A stretch of 64,000 nucleotides of DNA from Pollutimonas sp036675275. GTDB taxonomy: Bacteria > Pseudomonadota > Gammaproteobacteria > Burkholderiales > Burkholderiaceae_B. Both the position numbers and the translations under genes were made by a program. Shown here one piece after another: positions 8,975 through 17,907 of this stretch (position 1 is the stretch's first letter; each line of letters opens with the position of its first letter). Below the pieces are notes generated by a model. That model worked only from the letters and a program-made list of their open reading frames with translations. It ran no database searches and was not told the origin of the DNA. The stretch lies in NCBI GenBank assembly GCA_036675275.1, contig JAKFFG010000008.1:282266-346265 (forward strand), read 5' to 3'.

Positions 8975-9158
8975 TCCAATCGTTCCCAAGTGACGTCAAC
9001 GTTGTGAATTTTGAACAACTCGACTATTCTAGAGCGAATGATCTAAAACTCAAAGTTGCGTCCGATATTCTTCCATTGCCGCGAGCTTGATGCGGCCGAT
9101 AAGTCTGGCAACTGTGCGTCGTTTTCCATCACACTGTCAATCAGGAGGCCTGCCCCAC

Positions 9159-9863
9159 ATGATTCGTTTCTACTACCATCCAACGCCCAATCCCGCCAAG
9201 ATCGCGCTCTTTCTTGAGGAAGCGGAACTCGATTATGAGGTCGTGCCGGTGGACACCAGCAAGGGCCAGCAGCACGACCCGGAGTTTTGCAAGATCAACC
9301 CGAATGGCAAGGTTCCCGCAATTGTGGATCTGGACGGACCCGGCGGACAACCGGCTGTAGTCTTCGATTCCACGGCGATCCTGATGTACCTTGCGGAGAA
9401 GACCGGGCGCTTCCAGGGCCAGGCCCAGGACCGTCCGCAGCTCTTGTCATGGCTGCTTTTTATTGCAAGTGGCCTTGGGCCGTTCTCGGGGCAGGCTGTA
9501 CATTTCCAATACGCAGCACCCGCGGGCCTGGACTACGCCGTCAATCGTTACCGCCGCGAAGCCGAGCGTCATTACAAGGTCCTGGACGATCACTTGAGCG
9601 ATAGAGAGTTCATCGTCGGCAATGAATACACCATCGCCGACATCTCTGCATGGGGATGGCTGGACAGAGCGCCCAGAGTGATGAAGGGAGACGAGGATCC
9701 GTTGGCGCCGTACCCGAATATCAGACGTTGGTTTCGAGAGGTCAATGCCAGACCCGCTGTTGCACGCGCGCGCGCGGTTGCATCCGATGTCGAGTTCAAA
9801 AAAGTGAATGACGAGGAAACCCAACGTGCGCTGTTTCCCTCGAACTTCGCACCGGTGGTTTGA
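9159..9863 (+). CDS. Glutathione S-transferase family protein
   Basis: A 234-residue two-domain glutathione transferase. The N-terminal thioredoxin-like domain (residues 1-85) has YYHPTPNPAKIALFLEE, the cis-proline motif NPNGKVPAI and the gamma-Glu-binding FDSTAIL. The C-terminal helical domain carries the N-capping/hydrophobic staple GNEYTIADISAW. It would conjugate or reduce electrophiles with glutathione in the cytoplasm. AGGAGG at 9143-9148, 10 bases before the ATG, decides the start. It is the first gene of a probable three-gene unit with the haloacid dehalogenase (37-base gap) and the YghU-type protein (60-base gap), divergent from the TetR gene. Confidence 0.9.
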   Translation: MIRFYYHPTPNPAKIALFLEEAELDYEVVPVDTSKGQQHDPEFCKINPNGKVPAIVDLDGPGGQPAVVFDSTAILMYLAEKTGRFQGQAQDRPQLLSWLLFIASGLGPFSGQAVHFQYAAPAGLDYAVNRYRREAERHYKVLDDHLSDREFIVGNEYTIADISAWGWLDRAPRVMKGDEDPLAPYPNIRRWFREVNARPAVARARAVASDVEFKKVNDEETQRALFPSNFAPVV

Positions 9864-9900
9864 ACCGCCATTCGTATAACCCATAGTTTGAGGTCTGAAC

Positions 9901-10620
9901 ATGAACGAACAGGGAAACAAAGCAGCGGTTAAGGGCCATCCCAGGACAGGTATAAAGGCTATCGTGTTCGATCTTTACGGGACGCTGTACGACGTTCATT
10001 CGGTCGTTCAACGGTGTGATGCTGCGTATCCCGGTCGAGGCGTCGATATCAGCACGATGTGGCGGCAGAAACAGCTCGAATACACCTGGTTGCGCAGCAT
10101 GATGGGGCAGTATATTTCGTTTGAACAGGCGACCTACGACGCGCTGGTTTACACCTGCAATCACTTGAAACTGGATCTCGACGAGACAACCAGCACCGTG
10201 CTGTGCAATGCGTATCTGAACCTATCGCCATATCCGGAGGTACCCGCTGCACTGCAGCGATTGAAAGATATGGGACGGCCGCTGGCCATCTTGTCCAATG
10301 GGTCGGTTTTCTCGATAGACAGCGTTGTAAAGAGTTCTGGCTTGCAAGAATATTTCACTCAGCTGCTCAGTGTTGAGCGGATCGGGGTATTCAAGCCCGA
10401 CTTACGCGTCTATACGCTCGCTTGCGAAGCATTGGGTCTGGCGCCACATGAGATTCTCTTCGTCTCGTCAAATGCATGGGACGCATCGGGTGCGCGCCAT
10501 TTCGGATTCGACGTGTGCTGGGTTAATCGCCGCGACAATACATTCGACGAACTGGGCACGGCGCCATCATACGTGGTTCGTGGATTGGACGAAGTGCCAG
10601 AAATTGTCAGTAACACATAG
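9901..10620 (+). CDS. Haloacid dehalogenase, type II (L-2-haloacid dehalogenase-like)
   Basis: A 239-residue HAD-superfamily hydrolase of the L-2-haloacid dehalogenase (L-DEX/DehII) type. The nucleophile is Asp24 in VFDLYGTLY. Further motifs match the family: LSNGS (Ser132), FKPDLRVY (Lys165, Tyr171) and VSSNAWDASGA (Ser190, Asn191, Asp194). These correspond to the active-site residues known in DhlB/L-DEX, so the enzyme is probably active. It would hydrolyse short 2-haloalkanoic acids to hydroxy acids with inversion. The flanking GST and YghU genes suggest a detoxification role, though some members of this family act on other substrates. Confidence 0.85.
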   Translation: MNEQGNKAAVKGHPRTGIKAIVFDLYGTLYDVHSVVQRCDAAYPGRGVDISTMWRQKQLEYTWLRSMMGQYISFEQATYDALVYTCNHLKLDLDETTSTVLCNAYLNLSPYPEVPAALQRLKDMGRPLAILSNGSVFSIDSVVKSSGLQEYFTQLLSVERIGVFKPDLRVYTLACEALGLAPHEILFVSSNAWDASGARHFGFDVCWVNRRDNTFDELGTAPSYVVRGLDEVPEIVSNT

Positions 10621-10680
10621 ACTTGTACCTGCCCGGCGCATCCATGCAGTCGCGCCATCCTTATCCTTGGAGATGCAGCA

Positions 10681-11559
10681 ATGAGCAACACAACCGAATA
10701 TACGCCGCCCGAAGTCTGGACATGGGACCAGGAAAGCGGCGGTACGTTCGCCAGTATCAACCGGCCCGTCGCCGGCGCTACCCACGACAAGGAGCTGCCC
10801 GTCGGCAGGCATCCGCTGCAGCTCTACTCGCTTGGAACGCCGAACGGGCAGAAGGTCACGATTATGTTGGAAGAGCTGCTCGCGCTCGGCCATACCGGCG
10901 CGGAGTATGACGCCTGGCTGATCAAAATCAGCGAAGGCGACCAGTTCAGCTCTGGTTTTGTCCAGATCAATCCCAACTCCAAGATTCCGGCGCTGGTAGA
11001 CCGCAGTGAACCGACGCCGATCCGGGTCTTCGAATCCGGCGCGATCCTCATGTACCTCGCCGAGAAATTCAACGCCTTTCTGCCGACGGACAGGCTGGCG
11101 CGCGCCGAGACGCTTTCCTGGCTATTCTGGCAGATGGGTTCGGCGCCCTTTCTAGGCGGCGGATTCGGCCACTTTTATGCCTATGCACCCACCAAGCAGG
11201 AATATCCAATCAATCGCTACGCCATGGAAGTCAAGCGCCAGCTCGACGTGCTCGACCGCCAATTGGCCGACAACGAGTTTGTTGCAGGCGCCGATTACAC
11301 GATTGCCGACATGGCGATCTGGCCCTGGTACGGTGGACTTGTGAAGGGCTGGCAGTACGACGCCGCCAAATTTCTTTCGGTGCAGGACTACAAGAACGTC
11401 GTACGCTGGGCCGACCAACTCTTGGCCCGGCCAGCCGTCGAGCGTGGTCGCAAAGTCAACCGCATGCGCGGCGCGCTATCCAGCCAACTTCATGAGCGGC
11501 ACGACGCCAGCGACTTCGATACGAAGACGCAAGACAAGATCATGGGGGAGCAGGGATAG
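10681..11559 (+). CDS. yghU: YghU-type glutathione-dependent disulfide-bond oxidoreductase
   Basis: A 292-residue GST-fold protein closely resembling E. coli YghU, a Nu-class protein that binds two glutathiones and has disulfide reductase activity. The family-specific N-terminal extension before the thioredoxin fold is present (YTPPEVWTWD, then FASINRPVAG, then HPLQLYSLGTPNGQKV). The binding loop QINPNSKIPAL and FESGAILMYLAEKF follow, and the C-terminal domain has the usual ADYTIADMAIWPWYGGL. A purine-rich GGAGATGCAGC segment precedes the ATG. It is the last gene of the GST / dehalogenase / YghU unit and is convergent with the exonuclease gene after 31 bases. Confidence 0.93.
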   Translation: MSNTTEYTPPEVWTWDQESGGTFASINRPVAGATHDKELPVGRHPLQLYSLGTPNGQKVTIMLEELLALGHTGAEYDAWLIKISEGDQFSSGFVQINPNSKIPALVDRSEPTPIRVFESGAILMYLAEKFNAFLPTDRLARAETLSWLFWQMGSAPFLGGGFGHFYAYAPTKQEYPINRYAMEVKRQLDVLDRQLADNEFVAGADYTIADMAIWPWYGGLVKGWQYDAAKFLSVQDYKNVVRWADQLLARPAVERGRKVNRMRGALSSQLHERHDASDFDTKTQDKIMGEQG

Positions 11560-11590
11560 GCGTTGCCAGCATAGCGTTCCCGCCCGCGGT

Positions 11591-12340
11591 TCATAGCCAC
11601 AGTTCGCGCAGCGGCGCCTGCGGCGAAAACCTGTGTGCAACTTGCGCTTGCAGCAGTTCGGCAGTGGCCAATGCGTCTGTCAGTGCATGATGGGCGCGGT
11701 AGCGCGGCAGCCGGTAGCGCGTTCGACTGGCGGCCAGCCGGATCGAGGCAGCGCGCGCTCGCCGGCCCATGAGGCGGTCCAGAAGACTTGACGGCTTGCG
11801 GTGCAGCCTTGCTTCGAGCTCCATCGTGTCGATGACCGGAAACTCAATGCCTTCGCCGATACGCGCCTTGAATGCGGTATCCAGAAAGCCGCGTTCAATG
11901 CCACGACAATGCACGACAACAATGCGGCCTGCCAGCGCCTGCAGTAATTCACCAAGGATTGCGCTCATATCCGACGCCGCTTCAATTTGCGCATGGGTGA
12001 TCGCATGGATGGTCACCGACTCCGGCGTCAATGCGACGCGGGGTTGCACCACCCAGTAACGCGAAGCGCTTAACTGGATGCGTGTCGTCGTCATCGGCAC
12101 GACCCCGATGCTGACAATCCCGTCGCGCACCGGATCAAGGCCGGTGGTTTCCACGTCGAGCGCGGCCATTGGTACTTCATGCAATGGGTTCGTGCCCGAA
12201 GGTATGCCCTGCGCATAGTAGGCCTTGAGACGCGGATCGCGCGCCGTCTCGGCCAGCATCGTGAAGCGCTGTGGCCAGTCGGGCGCCTGCGCCGCTGCGC
12301 CGCCTCTCTCCTTGGTTTGCAGATCTCCCAGAAATAGCAT
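11591..12340 (-). CDS. 3'-5' exonuclease (DnaQ/DEDD family)
   Basis: A 249-residue DEDDh exonuclease domain protein. Exo I is ALDVETTGLDPVRDGIVSIG (Asp and Glu), Exo II is in the VVVHCRGIERGFLDTAF segment, and Exo III is HHALTDALATAELL with the catalytic His-x4-Asp. Such stand-alone DnaQ-like enzymes trim DNA or RNA 3' ends. The gene follows the DUF294 gene after 13 bases. A DUF294 protein and a DnaQ-like exonuclease are a recurrent pair in proteobacteria, often downstream of a symporter; here the transporter is of the BCCT family. The role in this signalling cassette is unknown. Confidence 0.85.
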   Translation of the reverse strand: MLFLGDLQTKERGGAAAQAPDWPQRFTMLAETARDPRLKAYYAQGIPSGTNPLHEVPMAALDVETTGLDPVRDGIVSIGVVPMTTTRIQLSASRYWVVQPRVALTPESVTIHAITHAQIEAASDMSAILGELLQALAGRIVVVHCRGIERGFLDTAFKARIGEGIEFPVIDTMELEARLHRKPSSLLDRLMGRRARAASIRLAASRTRYRLPRYRAHHALTDALATAELLQAQVAHRFSPQAPLRELWL

Positions 12341-12353
12341 GGTGTGACTACGC

Positions 12354-14231
12354 TCAGTTGGCCCGGCCGGGCTGATAGCGGAATTTCAGGTATTTCTGTG
12401 CGTTGCTCAGGATCAGGAAGGCATCGCGCAGGCTCTTGCGTTCGAACTCGGACAGCATCTCGGGCTCGATGCTGTTGTCCGGCTCATTGCCTGTCGTCAG
12501 GTCTTCGGCCTGACGGCAGGCCCGCACTGTCGCGATGAATTCGAGCGCGTCGTACAGGTCTTGTCCACGCCCCTGCGGCAGGATGGCGGCATCGATGATC
12601 TCGCGCAGGCGTTCGAAGGAATTGAGCGCCTGCGAACCGATCGCCAGCGCATGCACGCGGATCAGGTCGATCAGCGGTCCGGTGCCGCGGCGCTTGATGT
12701 TGATCGCATGGGTGTGGCGGCCATCGGATTCGACGACGAAATCCTTGAAGAAACCCAGCGGCGGCGTGCGCAGCAGCGCATTGCGCGCCATGCTGGCGAG
12801 GAAGCGCGAGTTTCCCCGGGCCTTATGCGCCACCAATTTACGCAAGCGCACCGCCCATTCAGTGCGGCCCCATACGCCGTCGAGGTCAAAGAAGATGCCG
12901 ACATGGAGCAGCGATTCGGGGGTCGGCTGTTCGATCCAGTCGGTAAAGCGGCGTTCCCATACTTTCAGTGGCTGGCGCCATTGTTCGTTGGAGGCCATTA
13001 CGCCGCCGGTGCAATAGCTGTAGCCGCAGCGCGCCAGCCCATCGCAGACGAAAGTGCCAAGCGCCTTGAACCAGGCGTCGTGTTGCGCCGGGTCGAAACT
13101 GTTGTCCAATATCAGGGCGTTGTCCTGATCCGTGACGGCCAACTGTTCCTGGCGAGCCATCGAGCCCAGCGCCAGAAAGCAATAGGGCACGGGAGGTGGC
13201 CCCAGTTCGGCTTCGGCCAGTTCCAGCAGGCGCTGCTTGAAGCTGCGTCCGATCGCCGCCATCGCGCTGCCTACCATGTGGGCGCTGGCGTCCTCGCCGA
13301 CCATGCGAGTGAAGCAGGCACGTACATCCGGCGCCAGAGCAGCCAGCTCATCCACCGTCTGCGCCCGGAAGATGCTGCCGACCAAGAACAGGCTATTGCG
13401 CGATTCGTAGCGGATGATGTCCGACAGCGCTACGATGCCTAGCGGGCGTTGGTGCTTCATTACCGGCAGGTGGTGCACGTTGTGGCGCAGCATCGTCAAC
13501 ATTGCCTCGAACACCAACTGGTTATGCGCCACCGTCACGACGCCTGGAGTCATGATCTCGGACACTGGCGTGTCGTAATCCAGGCCTGACGCCAGCAGAC
13601 GGCTGCGCAGGTCGCGGTCGGTAAGAATGCCCGACAGCAATGGCAATTCGGGTGCATCCGGGTTGTCGCTGACAATCAACAACGAGGACACGCCCTCTTG
13701 CGTCATGCGCTCCGCTGACTCGCGCGCAGTGGCATCGCACCCCGCCGTTACGGCGTCACGGCCGACAAGTGTATCGACGGTGGCCGACAGCAGGTCGTTG
13801 GCGTCCTCGCGACGCGACATCGCCTGCCGCAGGCGTGTGTGGTCCTCAATTTCCACGTAGTCCGCGAATGCTTCATGGTTGTCGAACAGCTCCAGAAATA
13901 CCTGTTGCGGGACCAGGTAGATCAGCGAATCTTCCAGCGCACGCACCGGAAAGCGCACCCGACCCTGGCGCAACAGGCCGGATTCACCGAAGTAGCCGCC
14001 CGGCATCAGACGGTTGTACAGCGTGCCGTCACGCCGAAAGACTTCCACCGCGCCACTGCGCACTACATGCCAGCTTTCGGATGGCTGGCCAAACTCAATG
14101 ATCTGCTCGCCGGACTTGTAATAGCGCACGTCGATGGCAGCGGCTACACGCTCCAGGACGTCCTGCGGCAACGCCTCGAAAGGCGGATGAGTACGAAGAA
14201 AGTCGAGGACTTCAAGCTGTTCGATCTGCAT
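12354..14231 (-). CDS. cNMP-binding / CBS / DUF294 putative nucleotidyltransferase
   Basis: A 625-residue four-module signalling protein. In order: a cyclic-nucleotide-binding cupin (about 10-130, with the phosphate cassette region GGYFGESGLLRQGRVRFP), a pair of CBS domains (about 150-285), a DUF294 nucleotidyltransferase-like domain (about 305-445) and the DUF294 C-terminal helical domain (about 475-615). The nucleotidyltransferase core LGSMARQEQLAVTDQDNALI keeps the G-S ... D-x-D metal motif known from GlnD, so uridylylation or adenylylation of a protein partner is possible but unproven. It lies 81 bases downstream of the BCCT transporter and 13 bases upstream of the exonuclease; the three are probably one operon. 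Confidence 0.88.
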   Translation of the reverse strand: MQIEQLEVLDFLRTHPPFEALPQDVLERVAAAIDVRYYKSGEQIIEFGQPSESWHVVRSGAVEVFRRDGTLYNRLMPGGYFGESGLLRQGRVRFPVRALEDSLIYLVPQQVFLELFDNHEAFADYVEIEDHTRLRQAMSRREDANDLLSATVDTLVGRDAVTAGCDATARESAERMTQEGVSSLLIVSDNPDAPELPLLSGILTDRDLRSRLLASGLDYDTPVSEIMTPGVVTVAHNQLVFEAMLTMLRHNVHHLPVMKHQRPLGIVALSDIIRYESRNSLFLVGSIFRAQTVDELAALAPDVRACFTRMVGEDASAHMVGSAMAAIGRSFKQRLLELAEAELGPPPVPYCFLALGSMARQEQLAVTDQDNALILDNSFDPAQHDAWFKALGTFVCDGLARCGYSYCTGGVMASNEQWRQPLKVWERRFTDWIEQPTPESLLHVGIFFDLDGVWGRTEWAVRLRKLVAHKARGNSRFLASMARNALLRTPPLGFFKDFVVESDGRHTHAINIKRRGTGPLIDLIRVHALAIGSQALNSFERLREIIDAAILPQGRGQDLYDALEFIATVRACRQAEDLTTGNEPDNSIEPEMLSEFERKSLRDAFLILSNAQKYLKFRYQPGRAN

Positions 14232-14312
14232 AGTACCGAAACGACAGTGTTGTAGGACTGAGCCCGCGGCCTGCAGGCCCGGTGTCTTTTTAACCGGAGC
14301 CTGCGGATGGTC

Positions 14313-15953
14313 TTAGCGCCGCGGCTCCGACATGAGTCCCTTGAAGATTGCCAGACTTGCCGCCAGCAACACAATGGCAAACGGCAAGCCGGTTGATACC
14401 GCCATCGCCTGCAAGGCCACCAGCCCGCCACTGAAAATCAGCGCGATGGCCACCAGCCCCTCGAACACTGCCCAGAAAACACGCTGCGGAACAGGCGCAT
14501 CAACCTTGCCGCCGGCCGAGATCACATCGATGACCAGCGAGCCCGAATCGGACGAGGTGACAAAGAACACCACGACCAGCACGATAGCGAGAAAGGAGGT
14601 GATTTGTGCCAGCGGCAGCGCATCGAGCATCATGAACAATTGCAGCGGCAATTCGGCATCGCGCGCAGCCTGGTAGCCGTCTTGGACAACTTGTGTGATG
14701 GCGGTTTCGCCGAACACGGTCATCCACAGCGTGCAAGCCAGCGAGGGCACGATCAGTACCGAGACTATGAATTCACGCACTGTGCGGCCGCGCGAAACGC
14801 GGGCGATGAACATGCCGACGAAGGGCGACCAGGAGATCCACCATGCCCAGTAAAAGGCGGTCCAGCCCTGCAAGAAGTTGGTATCTTCCCTGCCCACCGG
14901 ATTGGACAGCGCCGGCAGATACTGAAGATAGGCGCCCAGATTGGCGAAGAAACCGCCCAGGATGTCCAGTGTCGGCCCGACGGCAATCACAAAAACCAGT
15001 AACAGCAACGCCAGCACCATATTGATTTCGGACAGGCGCTTGACGCCCGCATCGAGCCCTGCGACGACCGAAAATAGCGCGATGGCGGTGATTCCGATGA
15101 CCAATACTATCTGGGTAGGAATGCCCAGGGGCACGCCAAACAGGAAGTTCAAGCCCGAACTGGCCTGCGACGCGCCAAGACCCAGCGACGTTGCCAGGCC
15201 AAACAGGGTCGCCAGCACGGCCAGGATGTCGATGATGTGTCCTGGCCAGCCCCAGATCCGCTCGCCCAGCAGCGGGTAGAACACCGAGCGGATAGTCAGG
15301 GGCAAACCTTTATTGAACGAAAACAGCGCCAACCCAAGCGCCAGGACTGCGTAGATTGCCCACGGGTGCAGCGCCCAGTGGTAGATAGTCGCCGCCATGC
15401 CCAGGCGCGCAGCTGCTTCTGCATCGCCGGCTGCGGCACCAAGCGGCGCCCAGTCGGTGCGCACCCCGTTTGCCATTTCGATGCCATTGAATGCGGTTCC
15501 GTAGTGCGTCAAGGGTTCGGAGACGCCGAAGAACATCAGTCCGATGCCCATACCGGCGGCGAACAGCATCGAGAACCAGCCGAGATAGGAATAGTCGGGC
15601 TTGGCTTCTGTTCCCCCCAGCCGCACCCTGCCTAAAGGCGAGAACGCGACGACCAGGCAAAACAGTACGAAAAAATTGCCGGCTACAAGAAAGAAACCAT
15701 CGAGGCTGGACGTCAGCCAGCTTTTCATGCCGCCAAACAGCGACTCGACCTGGTCGTGAAAACCGAGGGTCAGCGCCACGAACACAATCACCAGCCCGCC
15801 CGCGATGCCGAACACGGGGTTGTGGATGTCCAGGCCGAACGGGCCCACGTTGACAATGATGTTGTCCTGGCCGACCTGGTAGTCGGTGTCAATGGGATTG
15901 ACCTCCCCATCGGGAACCATTGGGTCTTTTTTTTCTGGGTTCGCTTCCGTCAT
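14313..15953 (-). CDS. BCCT-family transporter (betaine/carnitine/choline type)
   Basis: A 546-residue secondary transporter of the BCCT family with twelve membrane segments after a hydrophilic N-terminus of about 50 residues. The family signature in helix 8 is present as FYWAWWISWSPFVGMFIARVSRGRTVREF, and GMGIGLMFFGVSEPL marks helix 3. BCCT proteins import trimethylammonium compounds such as glycine betaine, usually with sodium. The ATG at 15953 has AAGGAG seven bases upstream; an in-frame extension to 16166 is proline- and serine-rich and not family-like. Transcription is divergent from the TRAP operon, with 331 bases between. Confidence 0.9.
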   Translation of the reverse strand: MTEANPEKKDPMVPDGEVNPIDTDYQVGQDNIIVNVGPFGLDIHNPVFGIAGGLVIVFVALTLGFHDQVESLFGGMKSWLTSSLDGFFLVAGNFFVLFCLVVAFSPLGRVRLGGTEAKPDYSYLGWFSMLFAAGMGIGLMFFGVSEPLTHYGTAFNGIEMANGVRTDWAPLGAAAGDAEAAARLGMAATIYHWALHPWAIYAVLALGLALFSFNKGLPLTIRSVFYPLLGERIWGWPGHIIDILAVLATLFGLATSLGLGASQASSGLNFLFGVPLGIPTQIVLVIGITAIALFSVVAGLDAGVKRLSEINMVLALLLLVFVIAVGPTLDILGGFFANLGAYLQYLPALSNPVGREDTNFLQGWTAFYWAWWISWSPFVGMFIARVSRGRTVREFIVSVLIVPSLACTLWMTVFGETAITQVVQDGYQAARDAELPLQLFMMLDALPLAQITSFLAIVLVVVFFVTSSDSGSLVIDVISAGGKVDAPVPQRVFWAVFEGLVAIALIFSGGLVALQAMAVSTGLPFAIVLLAASLAIFKGLMSEPRR

Positions 15954-16182
15954 TGGGACTCCTTGATAACCACCCCCAACCGGGGCGCGACCAGCGCCGT
16001 ATGCGCCTTCATCGAGCATTGCAGTATAGCAATTGAAGTTTTCTGGGTTTGACTTCTTGAGGCCATTCGAAGGTACAGGCCAGTATTGGCAGCTGACCGA
16101 TGAAGGCGGCTCGGCGCTAAACGTTTGATCCGGTTCGGAGGGGTGCTCGCGGGCTGCCGCGCCCATTACATCAAAACGATAA

Positions 16183-16260
16183 GGTTAAGTGTTAACCCTA
16201 TAACTTTGGGGTTTTGGTTGCATAAAGATGCGAAATCACTGAACAATCGCTTTCGCATCT
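16183..16260. promoter_or_regulatory. Two inverted repeats upstream of the TRAP operon
   Basis: The intergenic stretch before the TRAP receptor gene contains the palindrome GGTTAAGTGTTAACC (16183-16197). It also contains a perfect 10-base inverted repeat AGATGCGAAA / TTTCGCATCT (16226-16235 and 16251-16260), separated by 15 bases, ending 24 bases before the start codon. The surrounding sequence is AT-rich. The first looks like a repressor operator; the second could be an operator or an mRNA hairpin over the leader. No binding protein is encoded next to it on the same side, so the assignment is inference. Confidence 0.45.
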
Positions 16261-16284
16261 CAAATTAACCATGGCGAAACCACA

Positions 16285-17403
16285 ATGAAACTTAAAACAC
16301 TACTGATGGGCCTGGCTTGTGTAAGCTTCTCGGTGTCTGCCTTTGCAGCCAAAGACTTCAAAGCTAACGTCCTATACGATCAGAAGCATCCATTTACGCA
16401 TTACGGCTATCTGACCTGGGCGGACTATCTCAAGGACATCTCTGGTGGTGAATTAAACCCTAAGGTCTACACCGGCACCGTCCTGTTGGCGGCAAACGCC
16501 AGCATGCAGGGCCTGCGTGATAACGTAGTCCAGGTGGCTCATCACCCGGCTATTTATACGCCGTCAGAACTTCCCGTGGCCAATGCCATGCAGGAACTGG
16601 GCTTCAACTTCGACAGTCAGATGGCGGTGATCGCGGCCGTATCCGAATTCAGCATGAACAATCCTGTCCAGCTCGCCGAGTGGGACAAGTCCGGCATGGT
16701 CTATCTAGGCGCTTACGCCACATCGCCCTATGTGCTGTTTTGCCGAAAGCCCATCAATTCCTTGGCCGACCTCAAAGGCAAGCGTATTCGCACGGCTGGC
16801 TCCACGGTCTCTGACTGGGTGAAGCAAGTCGAAGGCATCGCCGTTAATGTGTCTTCCAGCGAAATGTATTCTGGTCTGGATCGCGGCTCGCTAGATTGCG
16901 CCAGTAACTCCCCGCTGGACCTTCAGGCTCGCTCACTGTGGGAAGTTGCACCTTTTACCGTGCTGGTTCCGACGGGCGTGTATTGGTCTGGCCCCGAATG
17001 GGGATTCAATAAGAAATTTTGGGCTGGACTGACCGACCAGGAAAAACAGTGGTTCAAGGAAGCCTCTGCTTATTCAATGGCCAACATCGTGGTCAATTAT
17101 AAGAAGGAAGACAAGGCAGCCATCGAATTCGCCAAGGAAAAAGGCAATACCGTTTCCGACGCACCGGCGGACATCAAGGCATCTGTGGACGCGTTTCGCA
17201 AAAAGTCGCTCAACGACGTCTATGGTCTGGCCGAGAATAAGTACAAGATCCAGAACCCAAAAGAGACCCTGGATGACTTCATCAACACCTACAACAAGTG
17301 GGTGGAAGTTCTCAAGGACAAGAATACCGATAGCGTTGACGACATGAAGGCACTTTTCATGGCCAACATCTTCGACAAGCTGCCGGCCAACTACGGCATG
17401 TGA
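16285..17403 (+). CDS. TRAP transporter substrate-binding protein (DctP type)
   Basis: A 372-residue periplasmic receptor. The signal peptide is residues 1-22 (MKLKTLLMGLACVSFSVSAFA). The mature protein has the DctP-family pattern, including the central region LKGKRIRTAGSTVSDWVKQ, where an arginine normally binds the substrate carboxylate, and the following LDRGSLDCASN hinge. It delivers an organic acid to the DctQM permease encoded directly downstream (3-base gap). It is about 40 residues longer than typical C4-dicarboxylate receptors. The ligand is unknown; the amidohydrolase in the same operon suggests a compound that is hydrolysed after import. Confidence 0.88.
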   Translation: MKLKTLLMGLACVSFSVSAFAAKDFKANVLYDQKHPFTHYGYLTWADYLKDISGGELNPKVYTGTVLLAANASMQGLRDNVVQVAHHPAIYTPSELPVANAMQELGFNFDSQMAVIAAVSEFSMNNPVQLAEWDKSGMVYLGAYATSPYVLFCRKPINSLADLKGKRIRTAGSTVSDWVKQVEGIAVNVSSSEMYSGLDRGSLDCASNSPLDLQARSLWEVAPFTVLVPTGVYWSGPEWGFNKKFWAGLTDQEKQWFKEASAYSMANIVVNYKKEDKAAIEFAKEKGNTVSDAPADIKASVDAFRKKSLNDVYGLAENKYKIQNPKETLDDFINTYNKWVEVLKDKNTDSVDDMKALFMANIFDKLPANYGM

Positions 17404-17406
17404 TAT

Positions 17407-17907
17407 ATGCGAGTCTTGTTCACGACAAGCCGGTATCTGGCGAAGGCAGGCTTTTATTTGGCCTGCCTCGCGCTGATATTCATGGCCGGGCACATGTTCC
17501 TGGATGTGGTCTTGAGGCGCCTGGGAATCTACATAGAAGGTACGCTTGAATTCACGTCGTATTACTACATGATTTTCGCGGTGTTCTCGGGCCTTGCTTA
17601 CACGCAATATAAGGACAAGCACATCTCTACTGACATTTTGGTCAACCTCCTGCCCAAGAAAGTCTCCGATTCGCTACTTAAATTTAATCTGACCATCCAA
17701 TTGGTCTTATATGCATTACTGACCTACCAAACCACCATAGATGCTTTCAACTCGGCCTCCTTCAACGAAGAGGCCATGGCAAATTTCACCTTTTATATCT
17801 GGCCGGCAAAGTTCTCGCTGCCGATCGGGTTCTTCTCGCTTTGCCTGGTTGTTCTTTCGCAGCTTCTTGCTTCAAAATCCGAGAGAGACGCATGGACGTA
17901 CAGTTAA
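17407..17907 (+). CDS. TRAP transporter small permease (DctQ type)
   Basis: A 166-residue membrane protein with four hydrophobic segments (about 12-35, 47-68, 90-110, 130-152) and the conserved DctQ features MFLDVVLRRLG and YKDKHISTDILVN. It forms the small subunit of the sodium-driven TRAP permease with the DctM protein. It follows the receptor gene after 3 bases and its 3' end overlaps the large permease gene by 16 bases, so the three are co-translated. Confidence 0.88.
   Translation: MRVLFTTSRYLAKAGFYLACLALIFMAGHMFLDVVLRRLGIYIEGTLEFTSYYYMIFAVFSGLAYTQYKDKHISTDILVNLLPKKVSDSLLKFNLTIQLVLYALLTYQTTIDAFNSASFNEEAMANFTFYIWPAKFSLPIGFFSLCLVVLSQLLASKSERDAWTYS

Noticed and set aside
9001..9019. TetR operator GTTGT-N9-ACAAC upstream of the glutathione transferase
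   Set aside because: Arms of only five bases with an AT-rich centre; too likely by chance to list as a feature.
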